From Oligoflexales bacterium (GTDB taxonomy: Bacteria > Bdellovibrionota_B > Oligoflexia > Oligoflexales > RGVZ01), in assembly GCA_947445775.1 (NCBI GenBank), contig CANFEB010000010.1:1-62388 (forward strand): a stretch of DNA of 62,388 bases. Reading direction: 5' to 3'. Each line of letters begins with the position of its first letter. Positions within the stretch are counted from its first letter, which is position 1. Positions 42,452-52,118 of the stretch are shown here, in pieces. A program made the position numbers and the translations under genes. The notes under the pieces are model-generated. The model made no database searches. It saw only the letters and a list, made by a program, of their open reading frames with translations, and was not told the origin of the DNA.

Positions 42452-43105
42452 TTAAAGTTTCATGCCTAAACTGAGTAAAACATTGTTGAACGGCCCAAAG
42501 GTCTGGGCAAAAAGCTGCATCGTGGTCTTTTCGGTTTTGGACTCAGTTGACCCAGAAACCGTGGTGGCCTTCTCAATGGCAAACAATGGGGTGTCGTAGA
42601 ATGCCGACTCGAGCTCGAAAAATAGGGTGTCATCCAGGGCCATCCGCAGGCCCAGTCCAGCGCTATGAAAAAGACCGCTGGTAGAGGTTTCTGTGTATCC
42701 CGTCGTCGAAAAGGCGGCTTCGGAGTCTGACTTGAAGGAGGCGCCGATAAAGCCAAATGGCACAGCACTTTGATTGAATGGGCTGAAATAGTACCGGGCG
42801 CCGCCGCCCAGGATCAAGTCGATGCTGTTGTCCGGGGAATTATTACTTTTTCCGGACGAGTAGCTATTGATTCCAACCCCGCCGGTGGCGAACCAACTCG
42901 TCGTCTGGTTCACCGTCTCATGGTAACGCCCGGTCACGCCAAAGGCCGATTTCGTACCGGAATCAACCCCGTCAGCCTTGTACTTTTGGGAGCTAAAAAG
43001 CAGGGTTCCCAAGGTTGCATCGGCGGCAAATGCCGGCCCGGACACCCATGCCAGCAAAGCAAATAATGTAATGATTCGAACGGAAAAAGTACGGATGGAC
43101 ATCAT
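42452..43105 (-). CDS. outer-membrane beta-barrel protein
   Basis: 217 residues from ATG 43105 (GAGGGG upstream). Signal peptide ending SGPAFA-AD. The mature part is a series of barrel strands (SFGLRMALDD-like segments, ARYYFSPF, GLGLRMAL) ending with LLSLGMKL. It resembles small OmpW/OprF-type barrels but cannot be assigned. 36 bases downstream of the Ca-binding-type lipoprotein gene. Confidence 0.75.
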   Translation of the reverse strand: MMSIRTFSVRIITLFALLAWVSGPAFAADATLGTLLFSSQKYKADGVDSGTKSAFGVTGRYHETVNQTTSWFATGGVGINSYSSGKSNNSPDNSIDLILGGGARYYFSPFNQSAVPFGFIGASFKSDSEAAFSTTGYTETSTSGLFHSAGLGLRMALDDTLFFELESAFYDTPLFAIEKATTVSGSTESKTEKTTMQLFAQTFGPFNNVLLSLGMKL

Positions 43106-43140
43106 GTTCCCCTCTGAAATTCTTGAATCTTTTTGGGATA

Positions 43141-44493
43141 CTACAGGCTGACCACCGGGCTTGTCACGACAAAGAATGAATACCCGGGGACCTGTTCTTG
43201 GCACCTGGCGATAACCTTTGCCGTGTAAGATCCAGTGGCGTCAAAGGCATTGTCTGGCAAAATCAAAGTGTCTTCGCTGCCGTCAACGGCGTTGGAATTG
43301 TAAACCGGTTTGCTGTTGGCATCGTAAACGGTGACCGACCAAGTGTAGGCGGTGACCGTCCCAAAGGGGTTTCCTGCCCTGTTGATGGTGCGGGTTACCG
43401 AATCCCAGACGGGTGTGCTGAGGGCACTAACGGTCAAGGGCGGCGCTGTGACCGGGTATTTCGACCCGGCGAGAGGCTGGGCCGATGGGTTGCTCTCGCC
43501 GTCAGCCCGGCGCGGTTCGAAAATGACGACTTCGTAGCTTTTCAAGCGGGTGGCACTGCTCAAGGTGATTCTGCGGGCGAAAATATTGTCGCCGGCAATG
43601 CTGTCGTCACTAGCCCCGTCATCGAGCAGGGTCTTGTCCCAGGCGCCGGTGACTCCGCCAGACACCGTCGAAGCACCGCTGGTGATGTTGTTGGAGCCGT
43701 GGATCTGAATGTCCTGGACCTTCAGGCCAGGCTTCAACTTGGCGCTAAATAGGATCTGGGCTGTTTCCGTGCCGCTGCTGTCAGATGCCAGTTCGTATTG
43801 GACGGCTGCGTATTCGAGGCCTTCGCTATAAAAATTCGGGCCAAATCCCTCGGCAGCATCGGCCTTGCGGTTGGCATTCACGTCCGTTTCAAAAATATCC
43901 AGGATGCCATCGGAGTTGCGGTCTGGATTGAAGACCCCGGGGAGGCCGTTGGGGTCGAATGTCGTGCTGGAATCCTCACCAATCAAACCATAACCGGTAT
44001 CGCCATAAGCGGAATTGGGCACGCCATCCCCCCGGTCGCTCTTGATGGAATCTGTGATCGGCGTGATGCCATCCAGCGACCCAAAAAACACAATCGGACC
44101 GCGGTCGACAAGGGGCGGCAATTGCGTGGGAGTCCCGCTGAAATACTGATTGATCAAGGTCGGTGAAGCCGTCGGGATGGAAAGCATCGAGCGCAAAATA
44201 TGATCTGGTGACAGCAGGGCAATCGTGCGGGGCCGGTCTTCCCGGACATGGCTGAGTTCAAAGGTTCCATTGCTGTCGACCAGGGCAGTGCGGGCATTGA
44301 GGGTTGTGCGTTCCAGGGTGAGGACAGTCCAGTTGGCCATGTCCGATTGGCGACCCGACGAGATCCTGATGGATCCGGAAACTTGCTTGAGGGGAATTTC
44401 ATCCCTTGAATTTGAACCGGATTGGCTGCAGCAGGTCATGGAAAAAAACAGCAAAATGTTAACGCCCAAGGCATGTGCCTGGGTCCTTAACAT
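43141..44493 (-). CDS. lipoprotein with calcium-binding-type repeat
   Basis: 450 residues from ATG 44493; an ATG at 44517, inside the CorC-like gene, is an alternative. Lipobox region FFSMTCCSQ. The middle contains FNPDRNSDGILDIFETDVN, a pattern like thrombospondin type 3 / dockerin Ca loops (DxNxDGxxD). Immunoglobulin-like strands appear in the C-terminal part. Probably surface- or envelope-exposed. The start codon at 44493 lies in one arm of a strong hairpin (44453-44496). Confidence 0.7.
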   Translation of the reverse strand: MLRTQAHALGVNILLFFSMTCCSQSGSNSRDEIPLKQVSGSIRISSGRQSDMANWTVLTLERTTLNARTALVDSNGTFELSHVREDRPRTIALLSPDHILRSMLSIPTASPTLINQYFSGTPTQLPPLVDRGPIVFFGSLDGITPITDSIKSDRGDGVPNSAYGDTGYGLIGEDSSTTFDPNGLPGVFNPDRNSDGILDIFETDVNANRKADAAEGFGPNFYSEGLEYAAVQYELASDSSGTETAQILFSAKLKPGLKVQDIQIHGSNNITSGASTVSGGVTGAWDKTLLDDGASDDSIAGDNIFARRITLSSATRLKSYEVVIFEPRRADGESNPSAQPLAGSKYPVTAPPLTVSALSTPVWDSVTRTINRAGNPFGTVTAYTWSVTVYDANSKPVYNSNAVDGSEDTLILPDNAFDATGSYTAKVIARCQEQVPGYSFFVVTSPVVSL

Positions 44494-44496
44494 TTT
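44453..44496 (-). promoter_or_regulatory. hairpin covering the start codon of the lipoprotein gene
   Basis: 10-bp outer arms (44453-44462 and 44487-44496) and an inner ~8-bp stem with one bulged base. The ATG at 44493-44491 is inside one arm. Folding in mRNA would hide the start, or the hairpin may end part of the CorC-like transcript. Confidence 0.55.
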
Positions 44497-44497
44497 A

Positions 44498-45847
44498 TCA
44501 GGTAAAGTCTTTCGCATCCTTGATTGGTTCCCGCAGGTTTTTTGGGGGCGTGACCAAGACCTTATCGACCCGACGGCCGTCCATGTCCATGACTTCAAAT
44601 CGCCAACCCTGCCATAGTACCACGTCTGTCTCGCGCGGGATGCGTCCCACCGACATCATGATCATGCCGCCGAGGGTTTGGTAACCACCGTCTTTTTCGT
44701 GGGGAAGGGACGTAAAACTGAAGAGATCCTTCATGTCTTGCAGGCCGATCATGCCCTCGACCAACCAGGTGCCGTCTTTGCGCTTCACGGCTGATTTTTC
44801 GTTTTTGGCCTCGTCATCCGGAATGTCGCCGACGATCGCCTCAAGGACGTCAATCAGCGTGATGATGCCTGCCGTGCCGCCGTACTCATCTATGACGATC
44901 GCCAGATGTTTTCCCGAGGATTTAAACATCTCGAGGACTTTCAGGGACGGGGTGGATTCCATCACAAATAGGGGGTCGAGGGTCATCTTGCGCAAGTCCG
45001 GGCGATTCCCCGTTGCAAGCACTTGCCACAGATGTTTCACGGAGATCAATCCCGTAACTTGATCGGGATTGGTTTCATACACTGGAAAATAGGAGTGGGG
45101 GCTGGCCATCATCTTGCGCATGCTGTCTTCGAAAGAGTCAGCCAGATCCAGCATCACGATTTTGAGGCGCGGCGTCATCAATTCGTCCACACGACGATCC
45201 CCCAGGCGAAGAGCGCGCTTCATGATAGACTCTTCGACTTTTTCGAAGACGCCAGATGCAGTTCCTTGCTCGATCATGAGTTTCACTTCTTCTTCAGTCA
45301 CTTCATCGCGCGTGCCAGTCGTAATCCCAAGAAAGATCAAAGTCCGGTCCGTTGCAAAGCTAAGCACGCGAACCAGTGGCGTCATGAATCGAGCAAGCAG
45401 GCTCAATGGATAGGCCATCGCCAGGGCTATTCGCTCGGGACTATTCATGCCAATGCGTTTCGGAATTAGTTCGCCGATCACCAGCGACAACAACGTGATC
45501 GTGACGACCACAGTGCCAAAAGCAATCGGGTCGGCATAGTGAGCCAGTTGCGATTCCGGCGTGACCGTGGTTTTGATGATCGCGGCCAGTTCTTCAGACA
45601 TCGTGGCACCGCCGAAGGCTCCGGCAATAACACCAATCAGGGTGATTCCGATTTGGACGCTGGCCAAAAATGAGGTTGGGGCACTGGCGAGGGCAAGGGC
45701 AATTTTGGCCCCGGGCTGGCCCTGCTGGCTCATTTGATTCAATTTGGTTTTTCGCGATGAAATCACCGCGATTTCAGCCATGGACAAGAGGCCATTGCAG
45801 CCGATTAAGAACAAGACAACGAGGCCCTCGGCAAACAGCGAAGTCAT
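44498..45847 (-). CDS. CorC/HlyC (CNNM-CBS) family protein
   Basis: 449 residues. CNNM/DUF21 membrane domain (~1-190, with VIGELIPKRIGMNSPERIA), a CBS pair (~215-340; VDELMTPRLKIVMLDL and IVIDEYGGTAGIITL) and the CorC_HlyC C-terminal domain. Family members are linked to Mg/Co efflux and Mg homeostasis. It lies in an operon with the Tgt fusion (ATGA overlap); a CorA gene is nearby, so the block contains two Mg-transport-type proteins. Confidence 0.93.
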   Translation of the reverse strand: MTSLFAEGLVVLFLIGCNGLLSMAEIAVISSRKTKLNQMSQQGQPGAKIALALASAPTSFLASVQIGITLIGVIAGAFGGATMSEELAAIIKTTVTPESQLAHYADPIAFGTVVVTITLLSLVIGELIPKRIGMNSPERIALAMAYPLSLLARFMTPLVRVLSFATDRTLIFLGITTGTRDEVTEEEVKLMIEQGTASGVFEKVEESIMKRALRLGDRRVDELMTPRLKIVMLDLADSFEDSMRKMMASPHSYFPVYETNPDQVTGLISVKHLWQVLATGNRPDLRKMTLDPLFVMESTPSLKVLEMFKSSGKHLAIVIDEYGGTAGIITLIDVLEAIVGDIPDDEAKNEKSAVKRKDGTWLVEGMIGLQDMKDLFSFTSLPHEKDGGYQTLGGMIMMSVGRIPRETDVVLWQGWRFEVMDMDGRRVDKVLVTPPKNLREPIKDAKDFT

Positions 45848-47568
45848 GGTAACTCCTCGTTGGTAGGCTTGGTGGGCTTGGCAATCAGGACGACATCAGC
45901 TTCTGTGGCGCGCTCTTTGGTTTCGATGAAGTCACCGAGGAAAAGCTCCCATTTGACGTTCTGATGTTTGGATTGCCAAAGATTTTCGCGCCAAAGTGTA
46001 TGGGGTCCAGCGTGGCGCGTGTGGGGGAAAAGCCACGGATGTCCGAGGGCAAGTTCCAGGGGCGTCGTTTCTGTTGCAAAACTAGTGATGTGCAGAGGCC
46101 GCATTGGCTTGGCGTCATTGGCCGCGCCTGCTGATTCATAGGCACTGATCAAGGCCATGGCGTTGAAGGCCGCACCTAGGCCGACATCCCAGACGACGAG
46201 GGGCGTAAGATTTTCGCCGTTGTCTTGACCGGACAGAAGGTCGAGGATTTTGGGGTGCGCGGCAAAAAGTTCGTGAATGATTTCGCCGTGAATGATTTCA
46301 CCTGAAATCGTGTCGCGGATTGCTGCGCAGGAAGTTCCCGGCGTGCTATTCTCAATATTTTGGACGATTTCAAAACGACCGATTTGCAGCGGTGCGGGCT
46401 TGGTTTTCTTGTGGGGAGGTCTGCGTTTTGGGGGTTCCCCGCCATCGGAACGCCCGAGATTTTCGCGGTGCGTCCGGTAAAAATCAAGAAAGGTGTCGTC
46501 TTGAATGGCGCGGCGCATTCCAGCCATCAGTTTCATGTAGAACGTCAGGTTGTGTGTTGCGAGGAGTTGCCAGGCAAGGGGCTCTTTGACTTTTTGCAGG
46601 TGGTGCAAATAAGCAATGCTGTAGTTGCGGCAAACCTTGCACTGGCAGGTTGGATCGAGAGACCCGTCATCAAGGCGGTATCGTCCGCGGCGCAAGTCGA
46701 TCTTGCCATTCCATGTAAAGACAACGCCCTGCTGCGCCAGTGCGGTTGGCAAGATGCAGTCAAACATGTCCACGCCACGGTGCACAGCTTCAAGCAAGTC
46801 GCGCGGCGTGCCAACCCCCATCAGGTAGCGCGGCAGGTGCTCGGGCAACAGTTCCGTCACCAGAGCCGTAGAGTCTTCGCGTTCAGCCGAAGTCTCGCCG
46901 ACGGCCAGGCCGCCAATGGCAAAGCCGTCAAAGGGCATTTCGCACAGGACTTTGGCGCTTTCGCGGCGTAAATCTGGAAAGCAGGCGCCCTGGACGATGC
47001 CAAACATCGCCTGGGGGGTATCACCGCGTTGGGCGAGGGACCTGGCAGCCCAGCGGTGGGTGCGCTCCATGGCTTCTTTGGCGACCTCGTATGGAGAGGT
47101 GCTCGGGATGCATTCGTCGAGCACCATCATGATGTCGCTGCCGATGATTTTCTGCATTTCGATGCTGCGTTCCGGGGTCAGCATGATTTCGCGTTTGTCG
47201 GTGTAGGCGCGAAATTTAGCCCCTTCTTCGGTTATGTGGCGGGCGTCAGGCAGACAGAAAATCTGAAAACCGCCTGAATCAGTCAGCACAGATTTTGGCC
47301 AACCCATGAAGCGGTGGATGTCGCCGAACTTCTGGAAAACCTCTGGACCCGGGCGGAGCATCAGGTGAAAGGTGTTCGCGAGGAGCACTTGTGCGCCTAT
47401 TTCTTCAACAACATCAAGCGGTTGCGTGCGAACGGTCGCAAACGTCCCCACCGGCATGAAAATCGGCGTCGTGACCTCGTTGTGCAAGGTCTTGAAGCGG
47501 GTCAAGCGGGCGCGGGATCCGGTGGCAGTCCGGAGCAGCTCAAAATTTAGTCGTTTCGACCAGGTCAT
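45844..47568 (-). CDS. tgt: tRNA-guanine transglycosylase fused to MnmC-like domain
   Basis: 574 residues. Residues 1 to ~375 are a full bacterial Tgt: VLTDSGGFQIFCLPD with the catalytic Asp, GGLAVGETSAEREDS, MGVGTPRDLLEAV, and the zinc site CQCKVCRNYSIAYLHH. It inserts preQ1 at wobble position 34. A basic Pro/Lys linker leads to ~170 residues like the start of the MnmC/DUF752 methyltransferase fold (VVWDVGLGAAFNAMALI as the SAM motif), ending near where the family's D-x-FSP motif would be (ADVVLIAKPTKPTNEELP). The methyltransferase half is therefore short and may not be active. The linker region contains a 15-bp tandem duplication (GEIIHGEIIHE). Confidence 0.88.
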   Translation of the reverse strand: MTWSKRLNFELLRTATGSRARLTRFKTLHNEVTTPIFMPVGTFATVRTQPLDVVEEIGAQVLLANTFHLMLRPGPEVFQKFGDIHRFMGWPKSVLTDSGGFQIFCLPDARHITEEGAKFRAYTDKREIMLTPERSIEMQKIIGSDIMMVLDECIPSTSPYEVAKEAMERTHRWAARSLAQRGDTPQAMFGIVQGACFPDLRRESAKVLCEMPFDGFAIGGLAVGETSAEREDSTALVTELLPEHLPRYLMGVGTPRDLLEAVHRGVDMFDCILPTALAQQGVVFTWNGKIDLRRGRYRLDDGSLDPTCQCKVCRNYSIAYLHHLQKVKEPLAWQLLATHNLTFYMKLMAGMRRAIQDDTFLDFYRTHRENLGRSDGGEPPKRRPPHKKTKPAPLQIGRFEIVQNIENSTPGTSCAAIRDTISGEIIHGEIIHELFAAHPKILDLLSGQDNGENLTPLVVWDVGLGAAFNAMALISAYESAGAANDAKPMRPLHITSFATETTPLELALGHPWLFPHTRHAGPHTLWRENLWQSKHQNVKWELFLGDFIETKERATEADVVLIAKPTKPTNEELP

Positions 47569-47589
47569 AGCGGCGGAATTAACACAAAG

Positions 47590-48711
47590 TCATGACTTCA
47601 GCCACCCCCGCAAGCGAAACGAGATCAGAAGAACGACGACAACGACTCCCATGAGCCCCAAGGCAAAGGGGTAGCCGAAATACCAGCCGAGTTCCGGCAT
47701 GTTCCAGGGGGATTTGTCTCCGTGAAAGTTCATCCCGTAAATCCCGGCAATGAGATTCAGTGGCATGAACAAGGTCGAGATGACGGTCAAAGTGCGCATG
47801 ATATCGTTCAGGCGGTAAGTCACGCTGGAAAGGTAGATTTCCATCATGCTCGAAACAAGGTCGCGGTAGGACTCCAGCGCGTCGATGATCTGCACAGTAT
47901 GATCGTAACAGTCGCGGAAATAAAATTTGGTGTTCGCTTCAATCAGTGGCGATTCTTCCCGGAACATGATGGCGAGCGCATCGCGAAGCGGCCAGATCGC
48001 ACGCCGGATCAACATTAGTTCTTGGCGCATGGCATAAATCTTTTGGACGATATCTTTTTGCCCGCGCGCCATGATGTTGGTTTCAAGAGTTTCCAGTAGA
48101 TCAGCAATGCGTTCAATGTGCGGGAAAAAATCGTCGATCACGGCGTCAAGCAATGCAGAAGCCAAAAAATCCGCACCGTGCTCATAGAGTGATGTCTTGC
48201 CACCGCGGATGCGTGCCCGGATCGGTTCAAAGCAGTCGCCCTTGTGCTCCTGGATTGCCAGGACAAAGCCCTTGCCAAAAAAAAGGCTGAACTGCTCGAG
48301 TTCAGTTTCCTTGTGCTGCACATCAGCCATGCGCGTGACGACATAGTAGTAGTGACCGTAGTCCTCGATTTTTGGACGCTGATAAAGATTAGTTGAATCC
48401 TCAAGAGCCAAGGGATGCAGGTTTAAAATTTTCCCAATGCGTTTCAGCCGTTCAACGTCAGTCAAACCAGTGATGTTGATCCAGACGACTTTTTGCTGGG
48501 CTAATAGTTCGACGATTGTGGCTTCATCCGGGTCGCGCAATTCGACATGGTGTGCGGTTTCGTTTGCTCCGTTTTTGTCATAAGCAATTACATCAATGAC
48601 CGTCGGGGTCGGAGATGCCGTCTGGACACCCCTGATGGTCCCAGGCGGAGTTCCCCGGGGCGGTCGAGAACGCTTTGGACTTAAGCGTCGGATGGCACTG
48701 GTCAAATTCAT
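47590..48711 (-). CDS. corA: CorA-type magnesium transporter
   Basis: 373 residues from ATG 48711 (GGAG upstream; a TTG at 48726 includes that site). Large cytoplasmic N-terminal domain, two C-terminal membrane helices and the selectivity motif YGMNFHG after LFMPLNLIAGI. Passive Mg2+ uptake (Co2+ or Zn2+ in some relatives). Its regulatory region faces the 48756-48840 leader of the divergent gene. Confidence 0.95.
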   Translation of the reverse strand: MNLTSAIRRLSPKRSRPPRGTPPGTIRGVQTASPTPTVIDVIAYDKNGANETAHHVELRDPDEATIVELLAQQKVVWINITGLTDVERLKRIGKILNLHPLALEDSTNLYQRPKIEDYGHYYYVVTRMADVQHKETELEQFSLFFGKGFVLAIQEHKGDCFEPIRARIRGGKTSLYEHGADFLASALLDAVIDDFFPHIERIADLLETLETNIMARGQKDIVQKIYAMRQELMLIRRAIWPLRDALAIMFREESPLIEANTKFYFRDCYDHTVQIIDALESYRDLVSSMMEIYLSSVTYRLNDIMRTLTVISTLFMPLNLIAGIYGMNFHGDKSPWNMPELGWYFGYPFALGLMGVVVVVLLISFRLRGWLKS

Positions 48712-48755
48712 CGGACTCAGCTCCAAAAATCTTTTTTGCGACGGCGCGCAAGGCG

Positions 48756-48840
48756 TAAAATACTTGCAAATACCCGTAAGGATTGATTTTTATTGTACCA
48801 AATTCTGCTTGGTTTGTCCTTACGGTTTGGTTTTTTTTCT
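48756..48840 (+). promoter_or_regulatory. promoter with terminator-like leader
   Basis: -10 TAAAAT (48756-48761) with a weak -35 (TTTTGC, 16-base spacer). A predicted ~70-nt transcript follows, folding into a 9-bp stem (48774-48782 / 48817-48825) enclosing a smaller hairpin (ACCAA/TTGGT) and ending in T8. The structure looks like an intrinsic terminator before the lipoprotein gene at 48907. It could be an attenuator, a riboswitch-like leader, or the end of a tiny RNA. Confidence 0.5.
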
Positions 48841-48906
48841 AAAGTTTCTGGAGGCTTGCCCCGATGACCCCTTCGTCATTTGTTTTTGCTAGAGGAACAA
48901 ATTGCG

Positions 48907-50718
48907 ATGAGATTGAAGTCAAATAAGCAGCGTTTATCCATGGCCTTGCCGTTGGCTTTGTGTGCGGCGATCTCCGCTTGCGGAGTTTCTATTCCCGACG
49001 AGGCGGTCCCTAACCAGAATCAAAATTCTTCCGGCGATCTTCTGGTCGATCCAAGTTTGTTCAAGGACAGTGCCCCAGTGAAGGCAGACTTGAATTTGGC
49101 CATGGCCGCCCTCTCGCCTTTTGCTACGGAATCAAGTGCGGCTTTGGACCCAAGGTTGTTGTCGGGACTCGCCGATTGCAATTGTTCACAGGCGAGATTT
49201 GCCAGCAAGTATTTGGCTAAACTAGTCACGCGCGGTGGACCCATGCCGCAACTCTTGATGCCGATGATTCGCGAAGGCGTGGCCGCAGATCCGCAGGTTC
49301 AGCGAATATTGAACATGTCCCCGGCCTCCCGGGCGATTTTAGATGGAATGGTCAATGTCGATAATATGATCGAAACCCAGGTGAAGGAGACGGTCGCGGG
49401 CAAGGTGTCGGCTGCCTTGATCGGTGGATCTACAGTCGCTGACCGTTATGATTTTCGATTCGACGGGTTTGCTGGATCCGCGCTTGGACCGTTGACGGCG
49501 CCGCAGTCGTTTACGATCGGTGATCAGGCCACACGGTGGAATTATATCCTCGGCATGGACGCCCTTTGGTCCGGAAAGTCGGCCTTGGACGGTGTGGATC
49601 ATGGGCTGCAGCTTTTGAACACAGCGCTCCTGCTTTCCGAGTGGAGCTATATGTTCGGACTGGATGTTTCAACTGCCAACGGCCAGCCCTATGGCGGCCT
49701 GACGATGCAACCAGATGCGAACAGTCCGGCTAACTTGCATGGCCTGCCCATGGCGCCCTTTGATCCCCGGATCAATCCGGACGGTATGCGCTTTGTCAGT
49801 GGCAATTATACGATTGATTATCCTGCGGCGGATTCCCTAGAAATGGCGACGGAAGTTCAAGAGTCATGGCAGCATGGTGCGGGCACGGTGACTTTGGATG
49901 AGCAGGCGTCAATTTGGCGCGCAGCAGCACGTGCCATGGCCCGCCTGCGTCCGGCTGCGCGGTCTAAAACGGCTAGTTTGTATGCAGCCAACACCGGTAT
50001 TTTTCCTGCCGATGCTCATACGGCTTCATTGCTGTTTTTGCCTGGCATGGACCTGCTGCTCGACGGGCCTTTCTTTAGCACGCTAGCGCAATCTGTCCGT
50101 GAGGAAGCTAATTTTGCCCGCCTCAGTGATGGGACCTTTGACGTTGCTGGTTACCCGGATGTTCGGAATCCAATTTTTAAAGAAAATCGCGTGCTGGCAT
50201 TGTCGCGCCTCGCCACTGCTCTTTCGGAATGGATTGACCAGGTTCGCAGCGTTGATGATCTGCAAATTGACGAGGCGACTAAGGCTCGCCTGCAGGCTGC
50301 CCACAAACGCCTTAAAGATCCCGTTCGGCTTGCCCTTGTAGTGCTGATGCGCGAATTGCCGGCCGATCTTGGTGGCATCGGGACATCGGAAAAACTGCCC
50401 AGCCGGACTGCCATGGCGCCGGGATCAGCCGCAGAAGTCATGTTTAACATTGCGCGGACGCTCGACGTCGGATTGGAAAGTGAATTTCTGCGGAGTCGTG
50501 CATTTTCCCTGATGGACCATTACGCTGCAAATTACTTGAAGCCCCTGTGGAGCGACGCAGCGCGCCGGGCCGAAATCGCACCGGCTGATGTTGTCTGGAT
50601 CCACAATGCATTGGATGCCATCGGAAAAATAGAAGGCAGCGCCGCGCGTTATCCGTGGTTGGCAGATGTGAAGGCGGTATTTGCCAAAGCCATCGCGGAC
50701 TGGAACAATAGTCTCTAA
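48907..50718 (+). CDS. large lipoprotein of unknown function
   Basis: 603 residues from ATG 48907 (AGAGGAA upstream). Lipobox LCAAISACG. Long, mainly helical-looking mature region without known domain. A Cys pair (LADCNCSQ) near residue 90. The next gene starts at 50718 on the same base as its stop (TAATG), so the two are tightly coupled. They are likely outer-membrane partners. Confidence 0.75.
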   Translation: MRLKSNKQRLSMALPLALCAAISACGVSIPDEAVPNQNQNSSGDLLVDPSLFKDSAPVKADLNLAMAALSPFATESSAALDPRLLSGLADCNCSQARFASKYLAKLVTRGGPMPQLLMPMIREGVAADPQVQRILNMSPASRAILDGMVNVDNMIETQVKETVAGKVSAALIGGSTVADRYDFRFDGFAGSALGPLTAPQSFTIGDQATRWNYILGMDALWSGKSALDGVDHGLQLLNTALLLSEWSYMFGLDVSTANGQPYGGLTMQPDANSPANLHGLPMAPFDPRINPDGMRFVSGNYTIDYPAADSLEMATEVQESWQHGAGTVTLDEQASIWRAAARAMARLRPAARSKTASLYAANTGIFPADAHTASLLFLPGMDLLLDGPFFSTLAQSVREEANFARLSDGTFDVAGYPDVRNPIFKENRVLALSRLATALSEWIDQVRSVDDLQIDEATKARLQAAHKRLKDPVRLALVVLMRELPADLGGIGTSEKLPSRTAMAPGSAAEVMFNIARTLDVGLESEFLRSRAFSLMDHYAANYLKPLWSDAARRAEIAPADVVWIHNALDAIGKIEGSAARYPWLADVKAVFAKAIADWNNSL

Positions 50719-52118
50719 TGAATTCATGTAAATTTAATTATTTTTCAAGGCGCCGGCCTCAATTGCTGCTGGCATTGTTGGTTTTTTGCGGACTTGGCTT
50801 TCCCGCGTCGGCCTTTGCCCAGATTGGCTTGTTGCCCAAGGGTGTCGGCATCTTCAATTACACGACGCGCGGATATTATTCCCAGACTGACCAATATGGT
50901 GATGCGATGAAATCGCGGACTGGCCTTGGGCACAACTTTGATTCGTATTTTACCGGTAAAAACATGCTGGAGGGGCTTAATGGCCCAGATCTAAAACTGC
51001 TGGCCGAGACCCTGCAGAGGTATGACGAGACCTCGGCCAGCGGCAGCGTTCTATTACTTGATACGATCAACCTCGGCACCCTGCGCGGCGATGTTACTGC
51101 TGATGTGCGGGCAGAAATCTTTTCCATGGCTTACGGCATTGCGCCCTGGCTTACGGCATTTGTAGCCGTTCCACGGGTGACGTTGACGACCCGGACCAAA
51201 CTAAGATTCGAGCGCGATTCGGGGGGCAGGGCTGACGCGATCCGCGCCGCCTTGGGGGACTTTGCCTATCAGGATTTGCAGGACGGATTGCAACGAGCAG
51301 CCAATATGGGCGTTGCCGATGTTCAGCAAAATTTTGCCAGCCTAAACTACGATCCGGTGGATCATTGGACGACCCAAGCCATGGGCGACCTTAGAGTCGG
51401 GGCGCAGACGGCCTCGGGGGCTGCGGGGCCAGAGGAGACTGGTGCAGCCGGCTTCTACCGTGGGTTGGTTGTGCTGCCGACGGGGCGTCAGGACGATCCA
51501 GACGCCTTTACGGACATCCCGACCAGTTTGGGGTATCGCGGCATCAATTTCAACACCCAGCAGGTCTATAAGCATGCCAGCCGCATTTACGCAGGGGGAA
51601 GCCTTGAGTACCAATACAACTTGGACGCCAAGGTCCGCCGCCGCATTCCCATCGGCGATGAACGGGCGATCGACCCGGAGCGCACCCGGGACGTAAAGAT
51701 CAATCCTGGTGACGATGTTGAGGTGGCGTTCATGGCTGGTTACGCCGGCGATATGATCAACGCGTCGCTGCGCGTGGCCGATAAACGCCATTACAACGAC
51801 AAGTATTCCGGCAGCCTTGAGGGCAATTACATTCAGGTCGGTCAAGAGAGCGACATGCGCCTTGGATATGTCCAAGCGGGAATCGGCTTTACGACAACCA
51901 ATTTGTTTCAACGCGGAAAATTTGTTTATCCGATGATGATCGATATCGGCTACAACCATCCGCTCTATGGAATCCACGCAACAGATGAACGATTTTATTC
52001 TGTGGCCATCACCGGTTTTTTTGGCAGCCCAGGAAAATCTGAGCCTGCGTCTGGAACTGCATCCACACCTAAATCAGTCAGTAATCGAACGACAACTGCC
52101 CATCCGCAGAAACGCTGA
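50718..52118 (+). CDS. outer-membrane protein of unknown function
   Basis: 466 residues. Signal peptide (LLALLVFCGLGFPASAFA-Q). The mature part contains many barrel-like strands (GIFNYTTRGYYSQTDQYG, RIYAGGSLEYQYNLDAK, YVQAGIGFTTTNLF), probably a transporter-like barrel. Coupled to the lipoprotein gene. The last 41 bases overlap the convergent clpA end, encoding a Thr/Ser-rich tail. Confidence 0.75.
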   Translation: MNSCKFNYFSRRRPQLLLALLVFCGLGFPASAFAQIGLLPKGVGIFNYTTRGYYSQTDQYGDAMKSRTGLGHNFDSYFTGKNMLEGLNGPDLKLLAETLQRYDETSASGSVLLLDTINLGTLRGDVTADVRAEIFSMAYGIAPWLTAFVAVPRVTLTTRTKLRFERDSGGRADAIRAALGDFAYQDLQDGLQRAANMGVADVQQNFASLNYDPVDHWTTQAMGDLRVGAQTASGAAGPEETGAAGFYRGLVVLPTGRQDDPDAFTDIPTSLGYRGINFNTQQVYKHASRIYAGGSLEYQYNLDAKVRRRIPIGDERAIDPERTRDVKINPGDDVEVAFMAGYAGDMINASLRVADKRHYNDKYSGSLEGNYIQVGQESDMRLGYVQAGIGFTTTNLFQRGKFVYPMMIDIGYNHPLYGIHATDERFYSVAITGFFGSPGKSEPASGTASTPKSVSNRTTTAHPQKR

